Source: an uncultured Flavobacteriia bacterium (GTDB lineage: Bacteria; Bacteroidota; Bacteroidia; Flavobacteriales_D; Crocinitomicaceae). Taken from it: 64,000 nt of DNA. How positions within the stretch are numbered: the first letter of the stretch is position 1; the number at the start of each line of letters is the position of its first letter. The translations under genes were made by a program, and so were the position numbers. Location of the stretch: the NCBI GenBank assembly GCA_937975705.1, contig CALJTX010000040.1:62001-126000 (forward strand). The letters run 5' to 3'. The notes under the pieces were generated by a model. The model had not been told where the DNA came from and did no database searches. It was given only the letters and a program-made list of their open reading frames with translations. Shown here in pieces: positions 16,304 through 24,452 of the stretch.

Positions 16304-17011
16304 ATGAAGAAAAAAGCTGCCGCAGACCCTATTGTTGCCAACAGACAACAACTTATAGATATTTTACTGCACAAATCCGCACTCAAACAAGATATCGCCG
16401 ACGATGCCGAACGCGTTTTTACAGAACTTCGGGCCCTTATCGATAAAGAACTCCGTTCACTCAAAGAGGTAATTACAGACGAGCGCGTGCGCCTCTGGAT
16501 CAAAGACAGGGGAGACCACGAATTTCATGTCTATATTGGCAGTGATGTCCTGGTGTTTAATTTACACCACAACGTTTTCCGTTTGCCAGATTCCAACCCT
16601 TTGTGGGGAACAGCCTATTTCAAGTCCAATCCCAACAATGGCTATTTTGGCACCATCCACATCTACAATTTTTTGGCAGAATCCATGCAGCAAAATCGCC
16701 TAGACGATATGGGCAATCTCATTGCACGAATTTTTGTCAATCATGAAAGGCATTTTTTCATTGAAGGAAAAGGCTCACTTGGCGCCACTTTCAACGACCC
16801 CCAACATATGCTACTCTCCGAGCAACTTTTGCAATTAATCGCACAAATGGCATTTGCCTATGCCTTGCAATTCGACCTCTATATTCCGCCGTTTGAATAC
16901 ATGGATAACGTGAGTGTGGGACAGATTTTCTTGATGGGTGAACAGCTCAAACTCAAAACAGGAAAGCGCCTTGGCTTTAAAATGAGTTCGGACGCCCCTG
17001 AAAATTCTTAA
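16304..17011 (+). CDS. Conserved Bacteroidota protein of unknown function (235 aa)
   Basis: A soluble protein without signal peptide or membrane helix. The N-terminus is basic and helical (about 1-60). The centre has a beta-rich stretch (VRLWIKDRGDHEFHVYIGSDVLVFNLHHNVFRL, about 66-98, and YFGTIHIYNFLAESM). A recurrent FVNHERHFFIEGKGSLG segment and a helical C-terminus follow. I recall homologues in other flavobacteria annotated only as hypothetical, and make no functional claim. It is divergent from the lipid kinase and precedes tRNA-Glu. Confidence 0.75.
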   Translation: MKKKAAADPIVANRQQLIDILLHKSALKQDIADDAERVFTELRALIDKELRSLKEVITDERVRLWIKDRGDHEFHVYIGSDVLVFNLHHNVFRLPDSNPLWGTAYFKSNPNNGYFGTIHIYNFLAESMQQNRLDDMGNLIARIFVNHERHFFIEGKGSLGATFNDPQHMLLSEQLLQLIAQMAFAYALQFDLYIPPFEYMDNVSVGQIFLMGEQLKLKTGKRLGFKMSSDAPENS

Positions 17012-17029
17012 AAAAAATAGCAAGCGCCC

Positions 17030-17059
17030 TTGCGCTTCAAGAAATTCCTACTATATTTG
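17030..17059 (+). promoter_or_regulatory. Promoter for tRNA-Glu and probably rpsT
   Basis: TTG at 17030-17032 and TATATTTG at 17052-17059 are separated by 19 bases, an excellent fit to the Bacteroidota promoter. The predicted start leaves a leader of about 25 bases before the mature tRNA. Confidence 0.75.
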
Positions 17060-17089
17060 CAATCCCAAATTCTGGGGTTTTGACATTTT

Positions 17090-17161
17090 GGCCCATTCGT
17101 CTAGTGGTTAGGACGCAAGGTTTTCATCCTTGAAACAGGAGTTCGATTCTCCTATGGGCTG
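17090..17161 (+). tRNA. tRNA-Glu, anticodon UUC
   Basis: A 72-base tRNA without an encoded CCA. The acceptor GGCCCAT pairs with ATGGGCT (one G-U pair at position 1). The D-arm (GTCTAGTGGTTAGGAC) is typical of tRNA-Glu. The anticodon stem CAAGG/CCTTG encloses the loop TTTTCAT with TTC as the anticodon. The T-arm is GGAG-TTCGATT-CTCC. The 3' end is followed by GCA and a T-run, so CCA must be added by the nucleotidyltransferase encoded near 22-23 kb. Confidence 0.97.
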
Positions 17162-17194
17162 CATTTTTTAATGAGATTAATTATATAAATAGCT

Positions 17195-17446
17195 ATGGCA
17201 AACCATAAATCATCCATCAAGCGCATTCGTTCAAATGAGTCTAAGCGCGTATTGAATAAATACCAGCACAAAACCACTCGTAACGCGATGCGTAAATTGC
17301 GTGCTTCCAAAGACCGCAAAGAAGCAGAAGGTTTATTTCCTGCTGTTGTCGCTATGTTAGACAAACTTGCAAAACGCAACATCATTCACAAAAACAAAGC
17401 AGCTAACCTCAAGTCAGGTTTGCAATTGCGCATCAACGCGCTCTAA
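17195..17446 (+). CDS. rpsT: Ribosomal protein S20
   Basis: An 83-residue, very basic three-helix protein that binds 16S rRNA in the small subunit. It has the family N-terminus [12 protein letters not shown] and the NAMRKLRAS and [15 protein letters not shown] segments. It begins 33 bases after tRNA-Glu with no promoter element of its own between them, so its mRNA is probably made by processing at the tRNA 3' end. A strong terminator follows. Confidence 0.97.
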   Translation: MANHKSSIKRIRSNESKRVLNKYQHKTTRNAMRKLRASKDRKEAEGLFPAVVAMLDKLAKRNIIHKNKAANLKSGLQLRINAL

Positions 17447-17468
17447 GCTTAGTTTTATACAAATTTTG

Positions 17469-17503
17469 AAGGGCTGCCTCTATGGGGTGGCCCTTATTTT
17501 TTT
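17469..17503 (+). terminator. Intrinsic terminator after rpsT
   Basis: AAGGGC at 17469-17474 pairs with GCCCTT at 17490-17495, extended inward by GCC/GGG pairing with one wobble. A seven-base T-run (17497-17503) follows. The promoter of the next gene begins immediately downstream. Confidence 0.8.
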
Positions 17504-17505
17504 CT

Positions 17506-17513
17506 TATGTTTG
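17506..17513 (+). promoter_or_regulatory. -7 promoter element for the porin-like gene
   Basis: TATGTTTG lies directly behind the rpsT terminator and ends 4 bases before the ATG at 17518. This supports that start over an in-frame ATG 36 bases upstream, which lies inside the terminator. Confidence 0.6.
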
Positions 17514-17517
17514 CGTC

Positions 17518-19281
17518 ATGAAATACTTTCTGTCTTTTTTGTTGCTCATCTTACTTAGCAGCCGCATTGAAGCGCAGCAGTTAGCTCCAATCGATACCTT
17601 TAAAATCGAAAACCGTACCTTCGGAGACCTCCACGCCTTGACCCAGCAAATGAATGGTTTTGGAGCCAGTTTCTTTTTCAACCCACAGCACACCTTACCA
17701 GATCCTTCTCAATTGTATCAACCGGGTTTGACAACCTTTATAAACGCCCAGCAAAGCCTCAAACCTCTTACTTTTAGTGCGCTTCCACACTTAGGTTTTG
17801 GTTACGGATTTGGTGCGCAAGGCGCCCAACGCATGCGCGTTGATTATGAACAGACCTTTGCACACCATCTTTTGCTCAACCTGCGTTATGATCGCTGGCA
17901 ACGAACGGGTTTTATCCGCGCCGATGAATTGCGCTACAGCCAATTACAAATCAATTTATACCAATCGGGAAAGCGCCATGAAGCATTGTTGCATTTTGGC
18001 AATGCAAGCGATGACCGCCAATGGGCTGGAGGCCTAGCTGATTATACTGCGCTTGGCACCATATCAATGGATTTACTTCCTGTGGTCAAAGAAACTGCGC
18101 GAACGCAAAAAAATAGTTACAGTGCTCAACTCGACTTCCGTTACCGTTTGTTCGGCGATTCGTTACATGCTTTCAATGTAGCAAGTCAACATCAGTTTCA
18201 ATTGCAAAAACGGCTTTACCTGGAAGAAGGGCCGCTGAATTTATACTACCCACAAACCTACTTTAGCCCTGATTCTTCATCAGATGCTTTTGACCAGCGT
18301 TATTTTGATAACCGCTTGGGTCTGCATTTGCGCATGTTGGGTTTTGAGTGGAGTTCTTTGGTGGGCTTGCGCCAGCGTTTGTGGTCTGACGCTGTTGCCC
18401 AGCACGATACCCTTGAGGTCAATTGGTCCAATCAGCTCACTTTTAGACGTGCTGCCATGCGCTTCGCACATCAAAATGAAGTCAATGTAAGTGGTGCAGC
18501 TCAAGGATGGCATGCCAATACATACTATAATTGGCAGCACAGCAACTGGAAATTAGAGGCGCAGCATCGCGTCGCCAATGAGTGGCCCTTACTTATGCAA
18601 CGCGGCTACCAAAGCAACCTGACAAATTACTTCTGGACCAATCCGCAAAAACAATTCTTCCAAGAATTTAGCGCCGCTGGTGCTTTTCAAAATAAATCCA
18701 AATCTCTGAATGGCAGTTTGAAACTCAGTCTGATTCAGTATAAAAACGTCTATCGATTTGACCCACAACTCGTCCTGTGGACCACCACAGGAGCTGTCTC
18801 AACGGGGCAGTTCGCAACGCTAGATGCAGGTATTGCATATTCCTTTGGAAAGGAAGTAGAAAAACAAACCAAAGCGACCTGGACACTGCGGTCTAAGTAT
18901 CGTTATTTGGCACAAGAAGCTGCTTTTCTACCAAAAAATAGCGCAGCTGTTGCACTTGCTTGGCAAGGTGGCGTATTTAAAGACAAGCGCTTAAAATTGC
19001 TTTTGGAAGCCCAACTCAATTATGTTTCCGCAAGTAAAACTTTGGTATATCTGCCATACATGGAAAGTTTGGATTGGTCTGCTTCACAAAATGGGCTCGT
19101 CAATAAAGCCAATATCAATGCGCAATTCAACATGGCACTAGAGGTCAAGACCTTCAGGTTTTTTGTGAACGTGGCCAATTTAGGCAGTTATTGGAATGCA
19201 GCACAATTGTCTACTGTGCAAGGATATCCGTTCCCAACGATGCAAATCAGATTGGGTCTTACTTGGGATTTTTGGAATTAA
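17518..19281 (+). CDS. Putative porin-like outer-membrane beta-barrel
   Basis: A 587-residue exported protein with a signal peptide (MKYFLSFLLLILLSSRIEAQ). After about 60 residues it consists of many amphipathic strands ending in a C-terminal strand, MQIRLGLTWDFWN, with terminal aromatic residues. Composition (Gln, Asn, aromatic rich) and length fit the putative porin family common in Bacteroidota. It probably forms an outer-membrane pore; substrate unknown. The chosen start is fixed by the TATGTTTG element 4 bases upstream and by the signal peptide. Confidence 0.78.
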   Translation: MKYFLSFLLLILLSSRIEAQQLAPIDTFKIENRTFGDLHALTQQMNGFGASFFFNPQHTLPDPSQLYQPGLTTFINAQQSLKPLTFSALPHLGFGYGFGAQGAQRMRVDYEQTFAHHLLLNLRYDRWQRTGFIRADELRYSQLQINLYQSGKRHEALLHFGNASDDRQWAGGLADYTALGTISMDLLPVVKETARTQKNSYSAQLDFRYRLFGDSLHAFNVASQHQFQLQKRLYLEEGPLNLYYPQTYFSPDSSSDAFDQRYFDNRLGLHLRMLGFEWSSLVGLRQRLWSDAVAQHDTLEVNWSNQLTFRRAAMRFAHQNEVNVSGAAQGWHANTYYNWQHSNWKLEAQHRVANEWPLLMQRGYQSNLTNYFWTNPQKQFFQEFSAAGAFQNKSKSLNGSLKLSLIQYKNVYRFDPQLVLWTTTGAVSTGQFATLDAGIAYSFGKEVEKQTKATWTLRSKYRYLAQEAAFLPKNSAAVALAWQGGVFKDKRLKLLLEAQLNYVSASKTLVYLPYMESLDWSASQNGLVNKANINAQFNMALEVKTFRFFVNVANLGSYWNAAQLSTVQGYPFPTMQIRLGLTWDFWN

Positions 19282-19302
19282 TAGAGGAGCGTTACTTGGT
19301 GC

Positions 19303-20175
19303 TTAATGACCAAGTACTTCAGCCATCTTAGCGCCGATTTGGGCAGGAGAATCTACTACGTGGATGCCACACTCGCGCATGATGCGTTTCTTTGCTTCAG
19401 CGGTGTCGTCTGCGCCACCAACAATAGCACCTGCGTGGCCCATTGTACGTCCTTTAGGAGCGGTTTCACCAGCGATAAAGCCTACCACAGGTTTGGTGCC
19501 GTTTTCTTTGATCCAGCGTGCAGCAATAGCTTCTAAGTTACCACCGATTTCGCCAATCATGACAATGCCTTCAGTTTCAGGATCGTTCATGAGTAACTCA
19601 ACGGCTTCACGGGTAGTGGTGCCAATGATCGGGTCACCACCGATACCGATGGCTGTAGTGATGCCCATACCTGCTTTTGCAACTTGGTCAGCAGCTTCAT
19701 AGGTGAGTGTTCCGGATTTTGAAACGATACCAATTTTGCCTTTTTTGAAGACAAAACCTGGCATGATGCCTACTTTGGCTTCGCCTGCGGTAATGACACC
19801 TGGGCAGTTAGGTCCGATGAGTCTTGTTTGGAAAGCTTTGATGTATTCTTTGGCTTTTACCATGTCGTTGACAGGAATACCTTCGGTAATACAGACAATC
19901 ACTTTGATACCTGCTTCAGCAGCTTCCATGATGGCATCTGCAGCAAATGCTGGTGGTACAAAAATAATAGAGGTATCGGCTTGTGTTTGTGCAACAGCGT
20001 CAGAAACGGTATTGAAAACTGGGCGATCTAAGTGGCTAGAGCCGCCTTTTCCTGGGGTAACACCACCAACCACGTTTGTACCAAACTCGATCATTTGGGT
20101 GGCGTGAAAGGTACCTTCGCTACCTGTAAAACCTTGAACAATTACTTTGGAGTTTTTATTTACCAATACACTCAT
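19303..20175 (-). CDS. sucD: Succinyl-CoA synthetase alpha subunit
   Basis: Part of the TCA-cycle enzyme that makes nucleoside triphosphate from succinyl-CoA. The 290-residue protein has the CoA-binding N-terminus ([21 protein letters not shown]), a Rossmann-type fold and the C-terminal ligase domain. The phosphorylated histidine is in [14 protein letters not shown] (about residue 245). The beta-subunit gene is not adjacent. It converges on the porin-like gene with 21 bases between stops. Confidence 0.97.
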   Translation of the reverse strand: MSVLVNKNSKVIVQGFTGSEGTFHATQMIEFGTNVVGGVTPGKGGSSHLDRPVFNTVSDAVAQTQADTSIIFVPPAFAADAIMEAAEAGIKVIVCITEGIPVNDMVKAKEYIKAFQTRLIGPNCPGVITAGEAKVGIMPGFVFKKGKIGIVSKSGTLTYEAADQVAKAGMGITTAIGIGGDPIIGTTTREAVELLMNDPETEGIVMIGEIGGNLEAIAARWIKENGTKPVVGFIAGETAPKGRTMGHAGAIVGGADDTAEAKKRIMRECGIHVVDSPAQIGAKMAEVLGH

Positions 20176-20197
20176 AATATCTGTTTTTTTTGCGAGT

Positions 20198-20205
20198 CAA
20201 AAATA
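20198..20205 (-). promoter_or_regulatory. -7 promoter element for sucD
   Basis: TATTTTTG on the minus strand, 22 bases before the sucD ATG, in the 35-base gap after the FKBP lipoprotein gene. Confidence 0.5.
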
Positions 20206-20210
20206 AGCAT

Positions 20211-20654
20211 TTATTTGGCATCAATGACCTTCATTTTAAAATAGAGGATTTTATCTTTTCCGATGCGATCAGTTCCGCTTTGGCCATAAGCTAGTTGCGG
20301 TGGGGTAATACACTGAAGTTGGCTCCCAACAGGCAAGCCGTACAAGGCTTCTTGCCATCCTTTGATGACGCCGTTGAGTGGAAGGCCAACTGCTTGGTCC
20401 TGAACCTCTACAACTTTTCCTGACAACAATTTGAGTGTGTAGCTTACCCAAACGCTATCTTGTATTTGAATGGCCCTGCCAGTTCCTAAAGTGTCTATTT
20501 TGAGGTAGAGTCCGCTACCAGTTGGTTTCAAGTCAAGTTGATATTTAGCGATGTATTTTTTAATTTTTACATCGAAGCTGTTGGTTTCGGAATGGCTATA
20601 GCCACAAGCGCTCAGTAGGCTAAGCAAAGCAGTGATAAGGGTCAGACGCCTCAT
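20211..20654 (-). CDS. FKBP-type proline isomerase lipoprotein
   Basis: A 147-residue lipoprotein whose signal peptide (MRRLTLITALLSLLSAC) ends in a lipobox with C17. The mature part holds one FKBP domain (about 45-146): VWVSYTLKLLSGKVVE, the LNGVIKGWQEALYGLPVG segment and CITPPQLAYG. The ATG overlaps the methyltransferase stop (ATGA), so a longer reading inside that gene is rejected. Its size and anchor resemble GldI-type FKBP lipoproteins linked to gliding motility in flavobacteria, but I cannot assign that name. Confidence 0.87.
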   Translation of the reverse strand: MRRLTLITALLSLLSACGYSHSETNSFDVKIKKYIAKYQLDLKPTGSGLYLKIDTLGTGRAIQIQDSVWVSYTLKLLSGKVVEVQDQAVGLPLNGVIKGWQEALYGLPVGSQLQCITPPQLAYGQSGTDRIGKDKILYFKMKVIDAK

Positions 20655-21376
20655 ATTTTTTCTAATACAGCTAAATAATGTTCTTCTACTGTGTAGGCCC
20701 TGCGACATTTGAAACCGCAAGCAGTTGCGTGTTCGTGTAGGGTATCGTAGTCTACGTATAGCCATTCAAATTCAGGACCACTAATTTTTTTGTAGTGCAT
20801 CTGAAACTTGAAGTTGCCGTAATAGGCTGAATTGAGGTCGAGCCAATACCCTCCGTCTTCGTCTTCGTAGAGGTATTTGACATCGGTTGAGTCGGCAATA
20901 AAGCGTCCGCCAGGCAAGAGGAGGTCGTGAATTTTTTGAAGAAATGCAGGTAGATTGTCGAGATTTTTTGCCAAACCCATTCCGTTCATTAGCGATAGAA
21001 TCGTGTTGTATTGAGTTTTGTTTTGAAGTGCATAAAAATCGAGTTGCTTGGCATCTAGGCCGTTTTCTTTCATGTAGGCAACTGCTCCGGCAGAAAGGTC
21101 GATGGCACTCACCTGATGACCGCGGTCTTGTAGGGCGAGGGCGTGCACGCCTGCACCTGCGCCGATGTCGAGCACACTGCCTTTGCATTGGTCGAGTGCG
21201 CGTTGTTCGAGCTCGGGCATTTCGTCTTCTTTGCGAAAAATTACTTCGATTGGAATGATGTCGTCATCGCAGAGGTCTGAGCTCACGATGATGTCAAAAG
21301 GTTTCTTGAATTTGGCGTAATCTTGGATGGCATGACCAATGGGGTCGCCGGGTGTGGTTGTGGGCTTAGTATTCAT
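20651..21376 (-). CDS. Class I SAM-dependent methyltransferase
   Basis: A 241-residue cytoplasmic methyltransferase. Motif I is VLDIGAGAGVHALAL (about 66-80), then the acidic AIDLSAGAV loop and ILSLMNGMGLAKNLDNLPAFLQKIHDLLLPGGRFI. The substrate is unknown. The start giving MNTKPTTTPGDPIGHAI is chosen because the upstream residues are low-complexity threonine-rich sequence inside the neighbouring frame. It overlaps the pRiA4b-like gene by 11 bases and the FKBP lipoprotein by 4. Confidence 0.85.
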   Translation of the reverse strand: MNTKPTTTPGDPIGHAIQDYAKFKKPFDIIVSSDLCDDDIIPIEVIFRKEDEMPELEQRALDQCKGSVLDIGAGAGVHALALQDRGHQVSAIDLSAGAVAYMKENGLDAKQLDFYALQNKTQYNTILSLMNGMGLAKNLDNLPAFLQKIHDLLLPGGRFIADSTDVKYLYEDEDGGYWLDLNSAYYGNFKFQMHYKKISGPEFEWLYVDYDTLHEHATACGFKCRRAYTVEEHYLAVLEKI

Positions 21377-21929
21377 ATTCGCTGTAATCGTTGAGGTCGT
21401 CGTCTGCGTAGTCGTCGTCAAAATCTTGGAAACCAAATTCATCTTCGTCTTCGTCGGTATCGGCAATTTGATTTTCGGGTCCGAAAAGATTTTCGTCGAG
21501 CATTGACTTGGTGCTTTCTTGTGGTGCAGTACCGATAGCCAAAGCCATAAGTGGGCTTTCTGGGGCTTCTTTTTCGTAGGCGATCAGTTCAATTAAGAAA
21601 ATCCACATGCGCATGAAGTCGTAGACCAATATAAAGCGCTGATCAGGTTCGGTGAGGAAATCCTGAATAGTAGCTTGCTTCATGACCGATGCGGGTTCGT
21701 CAATGGCGTCGTCGTCGTAGGACATATCTAGCAACGAGAGTTCGTGGCCTTTGTCCCAGCTGTCGTTGGAGACATAAAAACTAGCCATTTGGTCGCCACT
21801 GAAGCCAAATGCGGCCATAATGGAATGGTAAAAAGTTTCAAAATCGGCATCATTGGCGATAAGGATGTCTCTAAAGACTTCTTCGTTTTTGTCGCTGTCG
21901 AGTAATACGCGAAATTTTAAACCTGGCAT
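21366..21929 (-). CDS. Plasmid pRiA4b ORF-3-family protein with acidic tail
   Basis: A 187-residue protein. The first ~130 residues fit the pRiA4b ORF-3 / IS1096 passenger TnpR-like family: LKFRVLLDSDKNEEVFRDILIANDADFETFYHSIMAAFGFSG, followed by MASFYVSNDSWDKG and RFILVYDFMRMWIFLIEL. The last ~45 residues are almost entirely Asp, Glu, Tyr and Asn. Despite the family label there are no transposase genes or inverted repeats nearby. It sits between cca (28-base gap) and the methyltransferase (11-base overlap). Function unknown. Confidence 0.8.
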   Translation of the reverse strand: MPGLKFRVLLDSDKNEEVFRDILIANDADFETFYHSIMAAFGFSGDQMASFYVSNDSWDKGHELSLLDMSYDDDAIDEPASVMKQATIQDFLTEPDQRFILVYDFMRMWIFLIELIAYEKEAPESPLMALAIGTAPQESTKSMLDENLFGPENQIADTDEDEDEFGFQDFDDDYADDDLNDYSEYEY

Positions 21930-21957
21930 GTTGTAGGATTTAGGATAAAGGTAAGGA

Positions 21958-23394
21958 TTATTCAGGCTGTGGAGCTATTACAGCAGCTATTAAACCGAGT
22001 TCAGTGCCAAAACGTAGCATTTCGGCAAATGCTTCCTGATATTCGTTCGCGATGTGCCCTTCTAAAATTGCGTCTTTGATGTGTGTTTTTATGGTGCCTA
22101 TTGCTGCACACGGACCAATTTGAAAGGTGTCCATGATGAGTTGGCCGGATACAGGAGGTTGAAAATTGCGCACGCGGTCTTTTTCTTCTACCAACTTGAG
22201 TTTTTCGGCAACGAGTTCAAAATTTTGCTTGTAGCGCTTGACCTTGAATTCGTTTTTACTGGTGATATCGGCATTACACAAAAGCATGAGGTCGTCGATG
22301 TCGTCACCTGCCTCGTGGAGTAGGCGCCGGATGGCGGCGTCTGTAACAGAGCCCTTCACAAGTGCAATAGGCCTTAAGTGCAGCCTGACCAATTTTTGAA
22401 CGTATTTCATTTGGTGGTCGAGCGGCAAGCGCAACCTTTTAAAAAGTCGGGGGACCATTTTAGCGCCAAGTTCTTCGTGGCCATGGAAGGTCCAGCCAAC
22501 TTGTGGATCAAAGCGTTTGGTAGGTGCTTTTGCGATGTCGTGTAGAATAGCCGCCCAGCGCAGCCAAAGGTTGTCGGTGTGCAAGGATAGGTTGTCTAGC
22601 ACTTCTAGCGTGTGCAGAAAGTTATCTTTATGTGCCTTTCCGTCACGGGTTTCTATGCCTTGCAAGGCTGTGAGTTCGGGAAAGAAATGATCGAGTAAAC
22701 CTGTAGCCTGCATGAGTTTGAAGCCCCTTGAGGGCTGCGCAGTCAGGATGATTTTATTGAGCTCATCGGTGATGCGCTCTTGTGAAAGTATTTGGAGTCG
22801 GTTGGCATTGGCTTTCATTGCCTCGAGGCTGGGCGTCGTGATTTGAAAATGAAAGCGCGTTGCAAAGCGAATGGCGCGTAGCATTCTGAGTGGGTCATCG
22901 CTAAAGGTGATGTGTGGATCTAGAGGCGTGCGGATGATACCCGCTTCAATGTCTGCTTGCCCGTTAAACGGATCGATGAGCTGTCCGAATGTTTCGGCGC
23001 GCAAACTTATTGCCATGGAATTGATGGTGAAGTCGCGGCGGTTTTGGTCGTCTTGAAGGGTGCCTGCTTCGGTACTTGGCTTGCGCGATGTTGGGCTGTA
23101 GGATTCTTTTCGGGCACCGACAAATTCGATGTCGAGGTCTTTGTATTTAAAATGCGCAGTACCAAAGTTTTTGAAGATACTGACCTTTTTTACCCTTAAG
23201 ATTTCTGCTGTGGCACGTGCGAGCGCAGGGCCATCGCCAAGTACTAAAATGTCGATGTCTTTGCTTGGGCGATCCATGATGAGGTCTCGGACCCAACCGC
23301 CAATCACGTAGACGTCTAGCTGCTGCGCAGTAGCATACTGTGATAATACTTTAAATACGGGGTGTTTGAGGTGACTAGCGTAAGAAGCATCCAT
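21958..23394 (-). CDS. cca: CCA tRNA nucleotidyltransferase with HD domain
   Basis: Adds CCA to tRNA 3' ends, needed here because tRNA-Glu does not encode it. The 478-residue class II nucleotidyltransferase has VIGGWVRDLI (about 30-39), the catalytic DID (46-48) and RRDFTINSMA (about 133). The neck and arm helices are followed by an HD domain (AAILHDIAKAPTK). The HD domain suggests phosphatase or phosphodiesterase repair activity. The ATG at 23394 is preferred to a TTG at 23403 because TAACTTTG ends 6 bases before it. PcnB-type poly(A) polymerase is the alternative but less likely. Confidence 0.92.
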   Translation of the reverse strand: MDASYASHLKHPVFKVLSQYATAQQLDVYVIGGWVRDLIMDRPSKDIDILVLGDGPALARATAEILRVKKVSIFKNFGTAHFKYKDLDIEFVGARKESYSPTSRKPSTEAGTLQDDQNRRDFTINSMAISLRAETFGQLIDPFNGQADIEAGIIRTPLDPHITFSDDPLRMLRAIRFATRFHFQITTPSLEAMKANANRLQILSQERITDELNKIILTAQPSRGFKLMQATGLLDHFFPELTALQGIETRDGKAHKDNFLHTLEVLDNLSLHTDNLWLRWAAILHDIAKAPTKRFDPQVGWTFHGHEELGAKMVPRLFKRLRLPLDHQMKYVQKLVRLHLRPIALVKGSVTDAAIRRLLHEAGDDIDDLMLLCNADITSKNEFKVKRYKQNFELVAEKLKLVEEKDRVRNFQPPVSGQLIMDTFQIGPCAAIGTIKTHIKDAILEGHIANEYQEAFAEMLRFGTELGLIAAVIAPQPE

Positions 23395-23400
23395 GGGATG

Positions 23401-23408
23401 CAAAGTTA
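23401..23408 (-). promoter_or_regulatory. -7 promoter element for cca
   Basis: TAACTTTG on the minus strand ends 6 bases before the chosen cca ATG. Confidence 0.6.
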
Positions 23409-23441
23409 AGCGTAATCAGTGAAATTTGCGCCTTTCGGTCT

Positions 23442-24044
23442 TTAGAAATCGTCGTCTTCGTCTTCGTCGTCAAAGAAATCGTCTTCGTCTGGCTTTTTGT
23501 AGTTGAGTAAGTCGTCATCGAGTTCGTCGTCGTCGTCTTCAAAAAACCTTGGATTTTTGCCGCTCTTTTTGTAGGCGTCCATTTTGGGTTTTTTGTTGCG
23601 GTTGTCGTCTTCTATTTTGCGCTCTTTTACATTTAATTTTTTGCGTGGTTCTACCTTGGGTAAAACAAAGCTTGCCGCCGGAGTGACGTCGTCGTTGTCT
23701 TTGCTGCGCGCATCTGAACGAGGAGGGAATGTGTCATTGGACCTTGCAGGCGCGTTGTTGTCGCGCGGGGTGAAAGGCCTTGGGCTGGTGCGGTTGTCTG
23801 TGCGTTGTTCGGCTTCTTTGACTGCCAATGCACGACCGTTAATGACATGGCCGTCTAGTGCAGAAATGGCATTTGATGCCTCTTGGCGATCGGCCATTTC
23901 GACAAATGCGAACCCACGCGGTTTTCCGGTTTCGCGGTCTGTAGCAACAGTAGCCTTGAGGACTGTTCCGTAGTTTTCGAAAAGTTGGCGCAACTCTTGG
24001 TTACTTACGCCAAAATCAAGTTTAGCAACAAAAATACTTGTCAT
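23442..24044 (-). CDS. RRM-type RNA-binding protein with long acidic tail
   Basis: A 200-residue protein with one RNA-recognition motif at the N-terminus (RNP-2 IFVAKL, 4-9; RNP-1 KPRGFAFVEM, 41-50). A low-complexity middle rich in Arg, Asn, Pro and Lys (about 85-160) follows, and the C-terminus is dominated by Asp and Glu (about 168-200). The RRM resembles the small glycine-rich RNA-binding proteins of Bacteroidota that act as global RNA-binding regulators; that role is inferred. Upstream, TAATTTCG about 50 bases before the ATG may be its promoter, which leaves a leader that could allow autoregulation. Confidence 0.88.
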   Translation of the reverse strand: MTSIFVAKLDFGVSNQELRQLFENYGTVLKATVATDRETGKPRGFAFVEMADRQEASNAISALDGHVINGRALAVKEAEQRTDNRTSPRPFTPRDNNAPARSNDTFPPRSDARSKDNDDVTPAASFVLPKVEPRKKLNVKERKIEDDNRNKKPKMDAYKKSGKNPRFFEDDDDELDDDLLNYKKPDEDDFFDDEDEDDDF

Positions 24045-24094
24045 AATGTGATTTAAACAACACAGATTTAGGTAAATACTTATCGTTCTTGCTC

Positions 24095-24102
24095 CGAAAT
24101 TA
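24095..24102 (-). promoter_or_regulatory. Candidate variant -7 element for the RRM gene
   Basis: TAATTTCG on the minus strand, the same variant found at 13091, 60201 and 60220. It lies in the 159-base divergent space upstream of the RRM gene and implies a leader of about 45-50 bases. Confidence 0.35.
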
Positions 24103-24191
24103 GAATAAAATTGAAAAACAGCCTACTTTTTGAAAAAAAATATTCAATTGAAGTCGGTGTTTATACCTAATCAGGCTTGGGGGAAAAGAAT

Positions 24192-24199
24192 TATATTTG
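24192..24199 (+). promoter_or_regulatory. -7 promoter element for the 82-residue gene
   Basis: TATATTTG ends 4 bases before the ATG at 24204, predicting a leaderless message and ruling out an in-frame start 27 bases upstream. The rest of the 24045-24203 space is AT-rich with no further recognisable feature apart from the RRM promoter candidate. Confidence 0.65.
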
Positions 24200-24203
24200 C
24201 AAT

Positions 24204-24452
24204 ATGCGATTGGTCCGTCAAATTCCTCACGAGCACTTTTTGGTCTCGCTTCATCAGTACAACAACAATTATTTATTGAGCATTACCCTCGACGACTACC
24301 AACAACAATTCAAAATTCCTGTTTCAGAACTTCAAAATATCGATCAACTCGAGCAGCAATTGAACCCTGCATTTTACTCCGCGTGTTTACAAGACTTTAT
24401 CCGAATGCGCGAACGTTGGCTCCAACTTATAAAACCCCTTCAAAATGACTAA
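24204..24452 (+). CDS. Small conserved protein of unknown function (82 aa)
   Basis: A soluble 82-residue protein beginning MRLVRQIPHEHFLVSLHQYN, with an alternating beta-strand N-terminal half and a helical C-terminal half (NPAFYSACLQDFIRMRERW). I recall short proteins of this pattern (IPHP start, FxxM end) as conserved hypotheticals in flavobacteria. Its stop overlaps the start of the OmpH-like gene by 8 bases, so they are coupled. Confidence 0.72.
   Translation: MRLVRQIPHEHFLVSLHQYNNNYLLSITLDDYQQQFKIPVSELQNIDQLEQQLNPAFYSACLQDFIRMRERWLQLIKPLQND

Noticed and set aside
19703..20107. 134-residue frame opposite sucD
   Set aside because: It is an antisense shadow of a strongly conserved gene, without promoter or recognisable domain.
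21366..21929. Possible insertion sequence, because of the IS1096/pRiA4b family name
   Set aside because: No transposase gene, inverted repeats or target duplications are visible, and the gene sits tightly between housekeeping genes.
23448..23560. Microsatellite-like GAC/GAA repeat at the end of the RRM gene
   Set aside because: It is simply the coding pattern for the acidic tail, with mixed codons and no exact tandem unit.
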